Positions 37,632-48,007 are shown, counted from the first letter of the stretch. The stretch is 64,000 bases of DNA from Saprospiraceae bacterium (GCA_016710265.1 JADJJL010000003.1:784501-848500), one strand, 5' to 3'. Translations and numbers: made by a program. The notes: a model not told the origin generated them from the letters alone.

Positions 37632-37669
37632 AAAAAAAGCCATTTATTGAAAAATAGATGGCTTTTTTT
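37632..37669. terminator. bidirectional intrinsic terminator
   Basis: AAAAAAAGCCATTTATT (37632-37648) pairs with AATAGATGGCTTTTTTT (37653-37669) apart from one G-T pair. A-tract and T-tract on opposite sides let it act on both strands, between the convergent barrel and thioesterase genes. Confidence 0.9.
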
Positions 37670-37699
37670 ATTTACATATTTTGAGTTTGCTTCTTGGTT

Positions 37700-38104
37700 T
37701 TAGTTTTGAAGCAATTTTGTATTGAGATAATTTCTTTTGACGGTTTCACCAATAGCAGTAGGACTGCCATCATCATCAATTCTGACAAAAGTAATACTGG
37801 TGCTGCAAACCAAGGTTTCTTCTCCACTATATAAGCTGTACTTTCGAGCTTCCAAATTAAGAGTGATGGAAGTTTTTCCTAATTTGTCAATTTCTCCATA
37901 AATTCTTAAATGTTGTCCTGCCTTTAGTGGTTTTTTAAAAGTCAGTTCTCCTACTTTTACCGTAACCATATTTGGAGTGTAACAGAATTCCGTGGCATAT
38001 GCTGCAGCAGCCTCATCAATCCATGCCATTAAGATGCCTCCAAATAAATTGCCATGAATTCCAATGTCCCTTCCCATCACGATTTTCTTTGATAATAATT
38101 CCAT
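37700..38104 (-). CDS. hotdog-fold acyl-CoA thioesterase (YciA-like)
   Basis: 134 residues with a single hotdog domain. Seen are NLFGGILMAWIDEAAAAYA (the acidic residue in the central helix is the usual catalytic position), VTVKVGELTFKKPLKAGQHLRIYGEI and STSITFVRIDDDGSP. Family members hydrolyse acyl-CoA to free acid and CoA in the cytoplasm; the chain-length preference is unknown. A weak terminator on the minus strand precedes it, separating it from the CoA-binding gene. Confidence 0.85.
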   Translation of the reverse strand: MELLSKKIVMGRDIGIHGNLFGGILMAWIDEAAAAYATEFCYTPNMVTVKVGELTFKKPLKAGQHLRIYGEIDKLGKTSITLNLEARKYSLYSGEETLVCSTSITFVRIDDDGSPTAIGETVKRNYLNTKLLQN

Positions 38105-38130
38105 ATTTGAATTTTAATTTTCATTAATAA

Positions 38131-38157
38131 AAAAAGCCCTGCATTTCTACAAGGCTT
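38131..38157 (-). terminator. weak intrinsic terminator (minus strand)
   Basis: Read on the minus strand, AAGCC and GGCTT (38153-38157 with 38134-38138) form a five-base stem followed by a run of T. It could end the CoA-binding protein transcript. The rest of 38158-38384 is AT-rich with nothing recognised. Confidence 0.4.
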
Positions 38158-38384
38158 ATAAAATATAATTTACATTTTAAAATTTTAATTTTACATTTTT
38201 ATTCCTTGCATATTTATTTGCAAACGACAGCAACTCATGATATGTTGAATATAAAATTTCATGTGGCACAAAGCTAAGTGAATTAAAAATAATATTTTCT
38301 TTGTTTGAAAATCATTATCATATATCTAAAAGAAAGCTTAAAAATTTTAGGACTAAAATTTCAATATATTAATCCTTAAGATGT

Positions 38385-38747
38385 TTAGTATTGTCCAGAA
38401 CGAAGCATTACCAATGTACAAGCTTCAATCACTTCAATGCCATGGGCTTTGGCAAGTACAGTTAATTCATTGTTTTCAGTGCCTGGATTCATGATGATTC
38501 TTTGAGGTCTTAGTGAAAGGATGTAATCATATTCATCAAGCTGCCTTTGCGGATTTAAATATAAGCTTAATGTATTTACATCTTTATATGGTTCACGTTG
38601 GGTGACGATTGGAATTTGTCCAATGTGAGATTCTTTTTGACCTATGGCTATTACATCATGATGATATTCAATTAACATTTTTACAGCCATATTGGAATAT
38701 CGCGAAGGATTATCGCTTGCACCTAACACTATTGTTTTCTTGTTCAT
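38385..38747 (-). CDS. CoA-binding domain protein (YccU-like)
   Basis: 120 residues from the ATG at 38747; an upstream in-frame ATG would add MLIVC and is not needed. It is a Rossmann-type CoA-binding domain: KKTIVLGASDNPSRYSNMAVKML, LSLYLNPQRQLDEYDYILSLRPQRIIMNPGTEN and VIEACTLVMLRSGQY. These small proteins resemble the CoA-binding domain of succinyl-CoA synthetase but lack the ligase part. Function is not established. Confidence 0.85.
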   Translation of the reverse strand: MNKKTIVLGASDNPSRYSNMAVKMLIEYHHDVIAIGQKESHIGQIPIVTQREPYKDVNTLSLYLNPQRQLDEYDYILSLRPQRIIMNPGTENNELTVLAKAHGIEVIEACTLVMLRSGQY

Positions 38748-38791
38748 ACAAACAATTAACAATAATGTAAAATCAAGGTTGACTTAATGTC

Positions 38792-39814
38792 TTAATAAGT
38801 TTTCAACTTAAGTTTAGAGCGTACTTGTTCGGCTTTCGAAAGTGCTTCTTGGATGAATTGCATGTAGTGGGCTGGAAAATCAAGTTTTACAGGTTTAAAA
38901 GCCTGGATTTTTTCGACGATTTGTTCTTTGAGTTGATTGTTGGGTTTGTATATTACCTGAGCCCCCAATTTGCTTGCTGCATAGGCATTGCAAGCTTGTT
39001 CATACTGTCTGGTGATTGGTATCAGCAACATCGGTTTACCCAAGTAGAAAGCCTCAGAAGGGATCTCAAAACCCGCATTGGCTATGACCCCATTGCTACT
39101 GGCGAGGCTTTTATTAAATTCTACCCTGGATATGCTTTTAAATTTAATATTCTTGTATTCAATTTCTTCTTCGATCTCTGAATGAAAGACTTCGAATTTA
39201 TAATTTGGAATGGAACTCAATAAATTTCTAAGGTAGAAAAGTCCAAATGAGGGTAGATATACGGTAATATGACCTTCCTGGGTATTAGGAGAATTTCGAA
39301 TGTCATCTTTGATCACCGGGGTGTGAATGAAGGAATCATAAGATTGAAAATGAAATCCGATTTTATCGTGTGCTGGCGCAAATTTTCTTAGGATGGTAGA
39401 AGCTAGATGATCCTTTGCAATGGGAGGAATAGGAGTATTGGGTGATAGGAAAGAAGCTTGATGACTTAAAGCGATGCAGGGCACTTTTTTATTTAAGCAG
39501 GCTCGGGCAGAGATGGGTTCAAAGTCGTTAAAAACAACATCATAATCTTCTACCGGTGATTGGTTTATTTCCTTGCACCAGGACTTTAAATCAATTTGTC
39601 GGATGGTATTTAAATAGTCGATACCACCTTTCGAATTGTATTGAAAGCTTACTCCTGGTAATTTGTATTTTATTTCGAAAGGAGTGTCTAGAGAATAATT
39701 TGAGCCGCTGATTAAAAAATCAATGCTTCCAAATTCTTTAAGATAGGGGTATATGCTGATGGCTCTACTGAGGTGACCGTTACCGGTACCCTGAATCGAA
39801 TACAATATCTTCAT
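38792..39814 (-). CDS. glycosyltransferase, GT-B fold (MJ1255-like)
   Basis: 340 residues. The N-terminal YSIQGTGNGHLSRAISIYPYL is the glycine-rich loop of MJ1255/VC2487-type glycosyltransferases, related to UDP-sugar transferases such as MurG. The C-terminal SNGVIANAGFEIPSEAFYLGKPMLLIPI is the donor-binding segment. Its start lies inside the end of the phosphoesterase gene (35-base overlap), so the two are translationally coupled. Together they may build a surface or membrane glycolipid; donor and acceptor are unknown. Confidence 0.8.
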   Translation of the reverse strand: MKILYSIQGTGNGHLSRAISIYPYLKEFGSIDFLISGSNYSLDTPFEIKYKLPGVSFQYNSKGGIDYLNTIRQIDLKSWCKEINQSPVEDYDVVFNDFEPISARACLNKKVPCIALSHQASFLSPNTPIPPIAKDHLASTILRKFAPAHDKIGFHFQSYDSFIHTPVIKDDIRNSPNTQEGHITVYLPSFGLFYLRNLLSSIPNYKFEVFHSEIEEEIEYKNIKFKSISRVEFNKSLASSNGVIANAGFEIPSEAFYLGKPMLLIPITRQYEQACNAYAASKLGAQVIYKPNNQLKEQIVEKIQAFKPVKLDFPAHYMQFIQEALSKAEQVRSKLKLKTY

Positions 39815-40637
39815 AAAGGGCTTGGGTATTTGGAATATTTATGTGAAAGCTATTTTCAAAATTGTGAGAAACAGTTTTTTTCTTTTTATTGGAGATAGGA
39901 TGTTTGTATAGGACCCATTCTGAATTAGAATATTCTAAAGCAGAACAGTTTTCAACCCAGTCTCCACTATTTAAGTAAACTACTTTTTTATTTTCAATCT
40001 GCGCGGTGCGGATCACGGGACTGTGTAAATGACCGCAAATCACTTGATCATATCCTTGATCAATCGCATGCTCGATGGCAGTTTGTTCAAAATCGTTAAT
40101 ATATTTGACCGCCTGTTTTATACTTTCTTTGATTTTTTTAGAGAGTGAAAATTTTTCAAAACCAAAGCGATCGCAAAATTTATTAATTATTGCATTCAAT
40201 AATATAAGTAGATCGTATCCTTTACCACCTAATTTGGCCAGGAACTTGGTGTGTTGAATGGATAGATCAAAAATATCACCATGAAAAATCCAGGTTTTCT
40301 TTCCATCCAAATTTAAAACTAGTTTGTTGCAAAGTTTGATGTTTCCCAATTCAAAGTCAGCGTATCTTCTTATGGCCTCATCGTGATTTCCCAATAGGTA
40401 GTACACCTTTGTACCTTTGGAAGCCATTTTTAATATTTTTTGAATCACCCGTATATGGAATTCAGGAAAATATTTTTTATCAAAGGACCATATGTCAATG
40501 ATGTCACCGTTTAAAACCAATATTTTAGGATCGATGTCTTGAAGGTATTCATAGATGGCTTCCGATTGACAACCATAAGTACCTAAATGTAAATCACTCA
40601 AAACGACCAGATCAAGCTTTCTTTTATCTTTGTTCAT
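39780..40637 (-). CDS. LpxH-like metallophosphoesterase
   Basis: 285 residues with the calcineurin-type metal motifs in order: SDLHLGTYG, NGDIIDIWSF, LGNHDEA, FHGDIFD and CGHLHSP. The domain belongs to the UDP-2,3-diacylglucosamine diphosphatase-like family, but the long helical insertion (about residues 128-190) and the pairing with a glycosyltransferase suggest a different lipid-linked substrate. It overlaps the following glycosyltransferase gene by 35 bases. No signal peptide, so cytoplasmic or membrane-peripheral. Confidence 0.82.
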   Translation of the reverse strand: MNKDKRKLDLVVLSDLHLGTYGCQSEAIYEYLQDIDPKILVLNGDIIDIWSFDKKYFPEFHIRVIQKILKMASKGTKVYYLLGNHDEAIRRYADFELGNIKLCNKLVLNLDGKKTWIFHGDIFDLSIQHTKFLAKLGGKGYDLLILLNAIINKFCDRFGFEKFSLSKKIKESIKQAVKYINDFEQTAIEHAIDQGYDQVICGHLHSPVIRTAQIENKKVVYLNSGDWVENCSALEYSNSEWVLYKHPISNKKKKTVSHNFENSFHINIPNTQALYEDIVFDSGYR

Positions 40638-40727
40638 GCAATTGAAATATACTTAAAACAAAAACAAAGTTCGATATTGGTGTTTACTTAAATATGTCTA
40701 CAGTATTAATTCTATATTATGGACTTT

Positions 40728-41776
40728 GATAATTCTAATTGTATTTTTAAAATAGTCCAATAGAATTTATAAAGCTAGGAATGCACTATCATGTTTGCAG
40801 CTTGACAAGTTCATACCATTAGCTTGGTGTCGCAGGATACTGCGATATTTGAGGGAACGCCCACCAAGCAGGCTTGGGGGCAAGCTGTTAACGAACGGTT
40901 CTTGTCATTAATTTTCCGGATATTTAATTTCTTTTTCCTGTCCTACTTTTTGTCGCATGAAGCCATGGTGCAAAGCAAATGCGCCGGACTAGGCGCATTA
41001 ATGGCTGAACCGCATTGCAAACCAATGCGGCAGGTAATAAATTTGAACTAAGCGAGTTAGTGACTGAACCGAGCTGATAACCTCGTCAACCTGGCTTGGG
41101 AACATTAGCGGTAGGTATTAAATCAATTAATATTTTACTTAACCCAACATATATATTCTTACTTTCTTTTGCGTGGCCAAAAGAAAGTAAAAAAAGCCAC
41201 CGGCTGGGCGTTCGCTCACCCATCATCACTTTTGCCGCTACTAAAAAACTCACCTTGGGCTCAGACAGTTGCAGCATTCGGGATGGGTCCGCCTGCTAAG
41301 GGACCTATAGCTTTGTTAAACTTAATTTGTTTTTTATGAATAAGGGATTAAGAGCAAAGCTTCATTTTTACATTGTCTAATTGAATGTTGAGCCGCTGGT
41401 TTAGAAAGGCTCTTTTAATACTCGGATATATATCAATCCTACATTTTCACATTTTCAAATTTTCAAATTATATTCTGCCGCTGGTTTAGAAAGGCTCTTT
41501 TAATACTCGGGGATATATGAACAAACTAATATTCCCATTCTCTAATTCTCTAATTCTCTAATTTTCTAATCTACTAATTTACTAATCAAATATTCCCATT
41601 TCCCAATTTTCGTATTTTCATGGCGCCGAATGCGCCACGTCGCTTTACTCCGCATTTTCAAATTTTCACATTTCCAAATTTCCACATTCTCTAATTATAT
41701 TCTGCCACTGCATAAATATAAATAGACTAAGACCTTGAAATGAGAATTGGACTCAATTATAATTCCAAGTTGTATA
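40728..41776. repeat. intergenic repeat cluster B
   Basis: It has the same module order as clusters A and C. Hairpins are AATGCGCC/GGCGCATT (40978-40999) and CCGCATTG/CAATGCGG (41010-41030). The 14-bp palindrome half CTTACTTTCTTTTG starts at 41158. The GC-rich ACCCATC…GATGGGT element is present in degraded form. CCGCTGGTTTAGAAAGGCTC occurs twice (about 41393 and 41476), followed by a CTAATT-type low-complexity tract (about 41540-41590) and the AGACTAAGACCTTGAAATGA end module shared with A. No gene is supported in 40638-41790. Confidence 0.8.
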
Positions 41777-41790
41777 ATTTAAATAGAATT

Positions 41791-42552
41791 CTATAATGCT
41801 TGTTTCCAAAGTTGATTTAGGATTTCATATTTTCTCCTAACTCCTTTGGCAGATCTTACTGCAATCAACCAACCAATTCGTCCATCCAAAAACCCAGCTT
41901 TTAGAATATAAATATTTAAAAATTTATACATTGGTTTGATCCAAAGATCAATAAAATTAGGCTTCTTGCCTTGATTATAATATTGCTTGGCGGCAATATT
42001 TGAAAAATTTTCTATTTGAGAAAGATGATCTTCATGAGACATAAAACTATAATGTAAAATATGTCCGTCCATGGTTTCAATAGATTCAGATTTGTTGATT
42101 GGTGAAACTACTTCGTGGAGATCAGATTTAGTCCATTCTGCGTGATCTCTATGCCACAATCTTATTTTACGGTCAGGATACCAACCACTGTGTTGCACCC
42201 AATCCGATACAAGCCAGGTTATTCTATTTAATTTATATAAGTTTTTTAGATTGGATAATTTTGCATTTGCAATTTCATGGATGAGTTCATCATCCAAACA
42301 TTCATCCGCATCCAATGATAAGATGAAATCGTGTTTTGCAAGTGCAACAGCTGCAGATTTTTGAGTACCGTATCCGTCAAATTTTCTTTGGTAAAAGGCT
42401 ACATTTAATTTTTTGCATATTGCTTCGGTTTGATCTGTACTAAATGAATCCAAAACAACTACTTCATCCGCTATGGGCAGGAGTGAGTTTAAGCACCTTT
42501 CAATGTTCTTTGCTTCATTGTATGTAATGACAACCGCTGAAATTTTATTCAA
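41791..42552 (-). CDS. GT2 glycosyltransferase, WaaE/KdtX-like
   Basis: 253 residues: ISAVVITYNEAKNIERCLNSL, VVLDSFSTDQTEAI, FILSLDADECLDDELI (the DxD metal site) and RKIRLWHRDHAEWTKSDLHE, which is typical of the LPS core beta-glucosyltransferase (WaaE/KdtX) group. It probably adds a sugar to an envelope glycolipid on the inner membrane surface. It is flanked by repeat cluster B at its 3' end and is divergent from the giant surface-protein gene. Confidence 0.88.
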   Translation of the reverse strand: MNKISAVVITYNEAKNIERCLNSLLPIADEVVVLDSFSTDQTEAICKKLNVAFYQRKFDGYGTQKSAAVALAKHDFILSLDADECLDDELIHEIANAKLSNLKNLYKLNRITWLVSDWVQHSGWYPDRKIRLWHRDHAEWTKSDLHEVVSPINKSESIETMDGHILHYSFMSHEDHLSQIENFSNIAAKQYYNQGKKPNFIDLWIKPMYKFLNIYILKAGFLDGRIGWLIAVRSAKGVRRKYEILNQLWKQAL

Positions 42553-42861
42553 TTTTGAAGATTTAATGTTAAAATTAATTCAAAGATATTGATTTATTAA
42601 ATATAAACTATTTATTGATGAATCATTGATGTTTGGCTAACTCTGATCCATTCAGTGGTATACACTTTTGCATTTTTATTAAATTATATTTTTTTTATAT
42701 TTTATATTCATTCCATAATAAAAATACCTATTATTTGGTATGTCTGCTTTGTGATTCAATTTGGCTTCAATGACATACCTTTACGCCCAAGAACTCTCAA
42801 ATCTCCCAAAGCTCCTGACTGTTTTTTTTTGATTTCAATCATTGATTATATAAATTTTTAT

Positions 42862-45800
42862 ATGAATAAGATTTTTATACCCCCCATTTTGTTCTTATTA
42901 TTCTACACTTGTAGTTTTGCACAGGCAGTACAAATAAAGAATTCACCATTAAAGGTAAATGAAAGTACAGAGAGTGCGGCACTTCAACAACAGGTAGATT
43001 GTACAACCCCTCCTATTATTGATTGTCCGCCGGATCTTACTTTATGTCCAGGAGCCACTGAAGATCCAAATGCCACCGGTTGTGCCAAGGCTATGCCTGG
43101 TCACACCAATTGTAGACAACCTTTGGTGCGTTATATGGATAGAGAAACTTTAGGGAATTGTCCCAATGAAAAGACGATACAAAGAATTTGGATCGCAGAA
43201 GATCCGGATGATGCCAATGTAAGAAATTTTTGTATTCAATACATTTATTATGAGGATAAGCAAGCTCCCATATTTCACAATTGTCCTCCTAATGTTACTC
43301 TTGAGACCAATGTAAAGTGTGTGGTGCTTTATACTTATGTGCCACCCCTGGTATCTGACTACTGTGGAAAAGTATGTGTGACGGCATCTCACCCGAATGG
43401 TAGTTTATTGGCGAAAGGTGAAACTGTTATTACTTTTACTGCCATCGATGATTGTGGCAATATTGCTATTTGTAGTTATAAAGTTACAGTTCTTGAACGA
43501 TGTTGTAATGAGCCACCAAAATTGGAAATTCCAAGGAATTTTGTCGGTTGTCCGGGAAGTTCTATTGAACCTTCAACGACTGGGCGTGCATCCGCAAGAC
43601 CCGCTACACCAAATTGCAAAACTCCAATTCTTACTTTTGAAGATGATACCATTTATCATCAATTGTGCAGTCTAGTAATCTATAGACTTTGGATCGCCCG
43701 AGATCCGGACAGAGCAGAATTGGTAAATTCACTGACACAAATAATTACACTGCATGATAAAGAAGCTCCAGTGATCATTTGTCCTAATAATATTATCGTT
43801 AATTCTGATCCAGACTGTATGGTCACTGTAAATTGGAATGAACCACGTACGACGGATAATTGTAAATTAATTCGTGTCAGCGGATCGCATACATCTGGAA
43901 CCAAATTTCCGGTTGGAATACATGTGATTAGTTTTGAAGCAGAAGATGCTTGTGGAAATAAATCCAATTGCTCATTTACCATCACTGTTGTTAAAAACTG
44001 TTGCAATAAGCCACCAGTATTGAATTGTCCTTCTGATTATTTGGCTTGTCCGGGCAGTGTTGATCCTACTATCACAGGCATAGCCAGAGCGCATTCTGCA
44101 GATCCGGGATGTCCTGATCCTTTGGTTCATTTTGTGGATGATACCCTTCATTCAGAATTGTGTTTAATCAACATCCATAGAACATGGGTGGCAACCGATC
44201 CAGTGGATTCAACACTTGTAACCAGATGTGTTCAAAAAATCGTTCGTCAAGATAAACAAGGGCCCTCTATTCAATGTCCAGCTAATATTACGGTGGTTTC
44301 AGATGCAGATTGTTTTAAAAGGGTTACCTGGCCCGATATTCAGGTGCAAGACCATTGTTCTGCAGTAAGATTACTTTTATCTTTGGGTTCCGGAACCAGA
44401 TTTCCTGTTGGAACTACTACGGTCTTTGCAACAGCAATAGATTCTTGTGGAAACTCTACTGGTTGTCATTTTTCTGTGACGGTCATAGAAGATTGTTGTA
44501 ATAAACCTCCGATCATCGATTGTCCATCAGATTATTTGGCTTGTCCATCTTATAGTACGGATCCGAATATCACTGGTCGACCAGTGGTGAGAAAATCAAA
44601 TCCAAAATGTCAAGATCCATTGGTCAGTTATCGCGATGATACACTTAATTTTGCAAAATGTGTTTTGCATGTAAGAAGAACATGGGTGGCAAGAGATCCA
44701 GTTGATCAAACATTGGTTTCAAGCTGTACCCAGAATTTAGAATTTTATGACAAGGTAGCTCCGACCATTGTTTGTCCGACAGATATCATTGTCGTTTCAG
44801 ATGCTGATTGTTTTGCGACTGTAAGTTGGCCAAATTTACAAGTTAATGATCAGTGTTCATCTGTTCAAATATCATTATCCATTGCATCAGGTTCAAGATT
44901 TCCATTAGGAACTACCACAGTTGTTGGTACAGCAGTGGATTCATGTGGAAATACCAGCAATTGCAGTTTTACAGTAACCGTCATTGAAGATTGTTGTAAC
45001 CAACCACCAATTATCCATTGCCCTGCTGACTTTTCAGGATGTCCATTGGTAGGAACGAATCCGGATCTTACCGGAAGACCAACGGTAGAAAAATTTAATC
45101 CTAAATGTGATGATCCAGTGGTTAGTTATTCAGATGATACTTTAAATTTAGTTGCGTGTGTTCTCCACGTAAGAAGAACGTGGACCGCCACAGATCCAAG
45201 AGATACCAGTTTAAAAGCAAGCTGTTCTCAAGAAATACAGTTGTTTGATAATATTGCACCTGAAGTTTTTTGTCCTGCGGATATTACTGTCAATTCTGAT
45301 TTAGACTGCGGCGCATTTGTAACATGGGCAGATATACAAACTACCGACAATTGTTCTACCGTGCAAGTTTTACTTTCATTAGGATCAGGATCAAGATTTC
45401 CATTGGGTACCACGACGGTTTTTGTAACGGCGATAGATGCTTGTGGAAATTCGAATGGTTGTACATTTAATGTCACCGTTTTGGAAACCTGTTGTAATAA
45501 ACCTCCGGTTATTGAATGTCCAAATGACTTTTTAGGATGTCCGGGAGATGAATCTCCATCTCGCACAGGTGTACCCACTCTTTCAAAATCAAATCCAACT
45601 TGCGGAAATATATTAATTAGTTATACCGATGAAGTTGTATTTGAATTAGGTTGTACAAAAGTAATTGAAAGAACATGGACCGCACAGGATTCAATTAACC
45701 CTAGTCTTCAAAGTACTTGTGTGCAAAGCATTCGATTTGAAGATGAAGTAGCACCTGTATTTAATGATTGTCCATCTGATATCACAGTTGATCCAGATTA

Positions 45801-47937
45801 TAATTGTGATGCAGTTGCCAGTTGGCCTAATCCAAGTATAAATGACAATTGTAGTGGGGTTAATCTTACATCTAGTCATCCTTCTGGAAGTCACTTTCCG
45901 ATTGGAACCACACGAGTTACCCTAACTGCAACAGATGCATGTGGTAATTCATCCACTTGCCAATTTAATATTATCGTTACTGAAGAATGTTGTAGAGCGA
46001 TACCAATGATCCAATGTCCTGCGGATTATTATGGATGTCCCGGGACTGTGATCACTCCTAATGTGTCAGGCACTGCTATTGCATTGGCTGGCTCCAGTTA
46101 TTGCTTAGACCCGGATATTACATTTACTGATACGGTACTTACAACCGGACCTTGTGTTGGTGAGATGGTGATTAAAAGAACCTGGAAAGCAACTGATCCA
46201 TTACTTCCGACACTTTCTGCAGAATGTGTACAAATAATCACGCTTCAGGATACTTTGGCTCCTGAGTTTAGTGTAATACCATCCGATACCATTATAGATG
46301 CAAAAGGAGAATGCGAAATTGAAGTCAGATGGTTAGAACCAGTCATTACAGACAATTGCGGAATTCAAAATGTGGAAGTATCACATCAACAAGGATTTTT
46401 ATCCAGCGCGGGTACACACACCATTATTTACAGAGCAATTGATCTATGTGGTAACGAAAAAACCATTTCTTTCCAAATCACCATTATAAATTCAGAAATT
46501 AGTGTGGAATGTCCAGCGGATATTACAATACACAGGACCAATCCATTTCTCAATGGCGCTTATACTGCTTGGGATCTTCCTGTAGTTGAATATTGTAGTC
46601 CGTGCGTGAGTTTCATACCTGGATTTATTTATATGGGAGAATACAATGGCAAGCGATATTTTTGTTCACTGAGTCCGGAGACCTGGGATCATGCTAAAAA
46701 TATAAGTGAATTAAATGGAGGTAAACTGGCGGTCATCAGAGATCAGTTTGAAAATCAATTTCTAGCCAGTAAATTAATGGGACAAACGGCATGGATTGGT
46801 GGAACCGATCGAGTTAAAGAAGGGAAATTTGAATGGATCGATGGAAGTCCTTTTTCTTATACCAACTGGCAACCTGGTCAACCAAATGCCATCACTCCAA
46901 ATGATGATTACATTGAAATGTTCCCTGATGGAAGTTGGAATGATCAAAATGGAAATGAATCCAGAGAATTTGTAATGGAAATTCCATGTTATACTTTGAC
47001 CCAGATTTCTGGTCCGCAAAGAGGTGGTTTAGCAACTTGCGGAAATCATATCATCACCTATGTAGCTAGTAAAAATGGCAATCACGATACTTGTAGTTTT
47101 AATTTAAAAGTAGATTGTGATTCAGTGACCAGATATTGTCCGGTAACTGCTTTGAACAGCAGTATCATGTGGATTAAACAAGTTGAGTTTTCCGGAATTA
47201 ACCAGACTTCAGGAAACGATGGGGGTTATCATTTTTATACCTCTCCATGTGGACAATTACGTGCCGCAGAAACTTATCCAATTTGTCTTACTCCGGGATT
47301 TAAAGGAAAAGCACAAAATGTTTATTGGAAAGCATGGATTGATTACAATGGAGACGGAGTCTTCCATAATACGACTGAATTAATCTTATACGGAATTGGT
47401 AATACAACTGTCTGCGGAAATATTACAGTACCAGGCAATGTATTACGAAATGAAGTAAGAATGAGGGTTGCGATGGCATTTGGAAATTATCCTGCGGATC
47501 CATGCACCAATATTCTTTATGGAGAAGTAGAAGACTACTGTATTCAATTGATTCCATTGGGTGGATTGACTTCTGGTTCACGTGGAAGCGATATATCAGT
47601 GGATCCAATTATTGTGAATTGTGTTCCTAAATGTCTTGAGGAAAATGAAATTAATGAAGCTGATTCAAGAAACGGAACAATTATTGCAAATGATCAATAT
47701 GATGTGATTTTAATGCCAAATCCAGCGAACCAGCAGATTAAAATGGAATTTTTAAATGGTGTGCCTTCCTCTTATACCATTTACGATGCCACTGGTAAAC
47801 AAATCTGGTATAGACCTGGAATTAAATCCTTGACAGAGGATGTAGATTTAGATAGTTGGTCTGAAGGAATGTACCATCTTAAAGTGGATTATTTGAATGG
47901 TTCGCAAGTCATTAAACGATTTATTGTACAGCGATAA
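42862..47937 (+). CDS. giant secreted repeat protein: seven HYR-type modules, C-type lectin, GEVED, T9SS sorting tail
   Basis: 1691 residues from the ATG at 42862, which opens a signal peptide (MNKIFIPPILFLLFYTCSFAQ); the frame is open upstream but that part is not signal-like. Seven cysteine-rich modules of about 155-160 residues follow, each starting near CCN-PP-x-x-CP and containing RTWxAxDP, DKxAPxxxCP, D-x-x-CGN and a closing CC. Then come a C-type lectin-like domain (NGKRYFCSLSPETWDHAKNI … AWIGGTDR … FEWIDGSPFSYTNWQPGQP), a GEVED domain (WIDYNGDGVF … YGEVEDYCIQLIP) and a T9SS type A tail (VILMPNPANQ … YHLKVDYLNG). It is expected to be exported by T9SS to the cell surface and act in adhesion or glycan binding. 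Confidence 0.93.
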   Translation: MNKIFIPPILFLLFYTCSFAQAVQIKNSPLKVNESTESAALQQQVDCTTPPIIDCPPDLTLCPGATEDPNATGCAKAMPGHTNCRQPLVRYMDRETLGNCPNEKTIQRIWIAEDPDDANVRNFCIQYIYYEDKQAPIFHNCPPNVTLETNVKCVVLYTYVPPLVSDYCGKVCVTASHPNGSLLAKGETVITFTAIDDCGNIAICSYKVTVLERCCNEPPKLEIPRNFVGCPGSSIEPSTTGRASARPATPNCKTPILTFEDDTIYHQLCSLVIYRLWIARDPDRAELVNSLTQIITLHDKEAPVIICPNNIIVNSDPDCMVTVNWNEPRTTDNCKLIRVSGSHTSGTKFPVGIHVISFEAEDACGNKSNCSFTITVVKNCCNKPPVLNCPSDYLACPGSVDPTITGIARAHSADPGCPDPLVHFVDDTLHSELCLINIHRTWVATDPVDSTLVTRCVQKIVRQDKQGPSIQCPANITVVSDADCFKRVTWPDIQVQDHCSAVRLLLSLGSGTRFPVGTTTVFATAIDSCGNSTGCHFSVTVIEDCCNKPPIIDCPSDYLACPSYSTDPNITGRPVVRKSNPKCQDPLVSYRDDTLNFAKCVLHVRRTWVARDPVDQTLVSSCTQNLEFYDKVAPTIVCPTDIIVVSDADCFATVSWPNLQVNDQCSSVQISLSIASGSRFPLGTTTVVGTAVDSCGNTSNCSFTVTVIEDCCNQPPIIHCPADFSGCPLVGTNPDLTGRPTVEKFNPKCDDPVVSYSDDTLNLVACVLHVRRTWTATDPRDTSLKASCSQEIQLFDNIAPEVFCPADITVNSDLDCGAFVTWADIQTTDNCSTVQVLLSLGSGSRFPLGTTTVFVTAIDACGNSNGCTFNVTVLETCCNKPPVIECPNDFLGCPGDESPSRTGVPTLSKSNPTCGNILISYTDEVVFELGCTKVIERTWTAQDSINPSLQSTCVQSIRFEDEVAPVFNDCPSDITVDPDYNCDAVASWPNPSINDNCSGVNLTSSHPSGSHFPIGTTRVTLTATDACGNSSTCQFNIIVTEECCRAIPMIQCPADYYGCPGTVITPNVSGTAIALAGSSYCLDPDITFTDTVLTTGPCVGEMVIKRTWKATDPLLPTLSAECVQIITLQDTLAPEFSVIPSDTIIDAKGECEIEVRWLEPVITDNCGIQNVEVSHQQGFLSSAGTHTIIYRAIDLCGNEKTISFQITIINSEISVECPADITIHRTNPFLNGAYTAWDLPVVEYCSPCVSFIPGFIYMGEYNGKRYFCSLSPETWDHAKNISELNGGKLAVIRDQFENQFLASKLMGQTAWIGGTDRVKEGKFEWIDGSPFSYTNWQPGQPNAITPNDDYIEMFPDGSWNDQNGNESREFVMEIPCYTLTQISGPQRGGLATCGNHIITYVASKNGNHDTCSFNLKVDCDSVTRYCPVTALNSSIMWIKQVEFSGINQTSGNDGGYHFYTSPCGQLRAAETYPICLTPGFKGKAQNVYWKAWIDYNGDGVFHNTTELILYGIGNTTVCGNITVPGNVLRNEVRMRVAMAFGNYPADPCTNILYGEVEDYCIQLIPLGGLTSGSRGSDISVDPIIVNCVPKCLEENEINEADSRNGTIIANDQYDVILMPNPANQQIKMEFLNGVPSSYTIYDATGKQIWYRPGIKSLTEDVDLDSWSEGMYHLKVDYLNGSQVIKRFIVQR

Positions 47938-47966
47938 ATAGCCTCTAACCAAGGTTTGAAAAGACG

Positions 47967-48007
47967 ACAAAGTCTCTCCATTTTTGGGGAGGCTTTGTTA
48001 TTTTATT
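47967..48007 (+). terminator. intrinsic terminator of the giant gene
   Basis: ACAAAG (47967-47972) with CTTTGT (47993-47998) and the inner CTCC with GGAG form a stem followed by TATTTTATTT. It lies 30 bases after the stop. Confidence 0.75.

Noticed and set aside
41540..41590. CRISPR-like array in the CTAATT tract (also 49225-49345)
   Set aside because: Units are 6-10 bases, irregular, and without unique spacers; it is low-complexity sequence.
45228..45578. Antisense frame of 116 codons inside the giant gene
   Set aside because: It repeats because the sense strand is built of similar modules; no start signal or family match.
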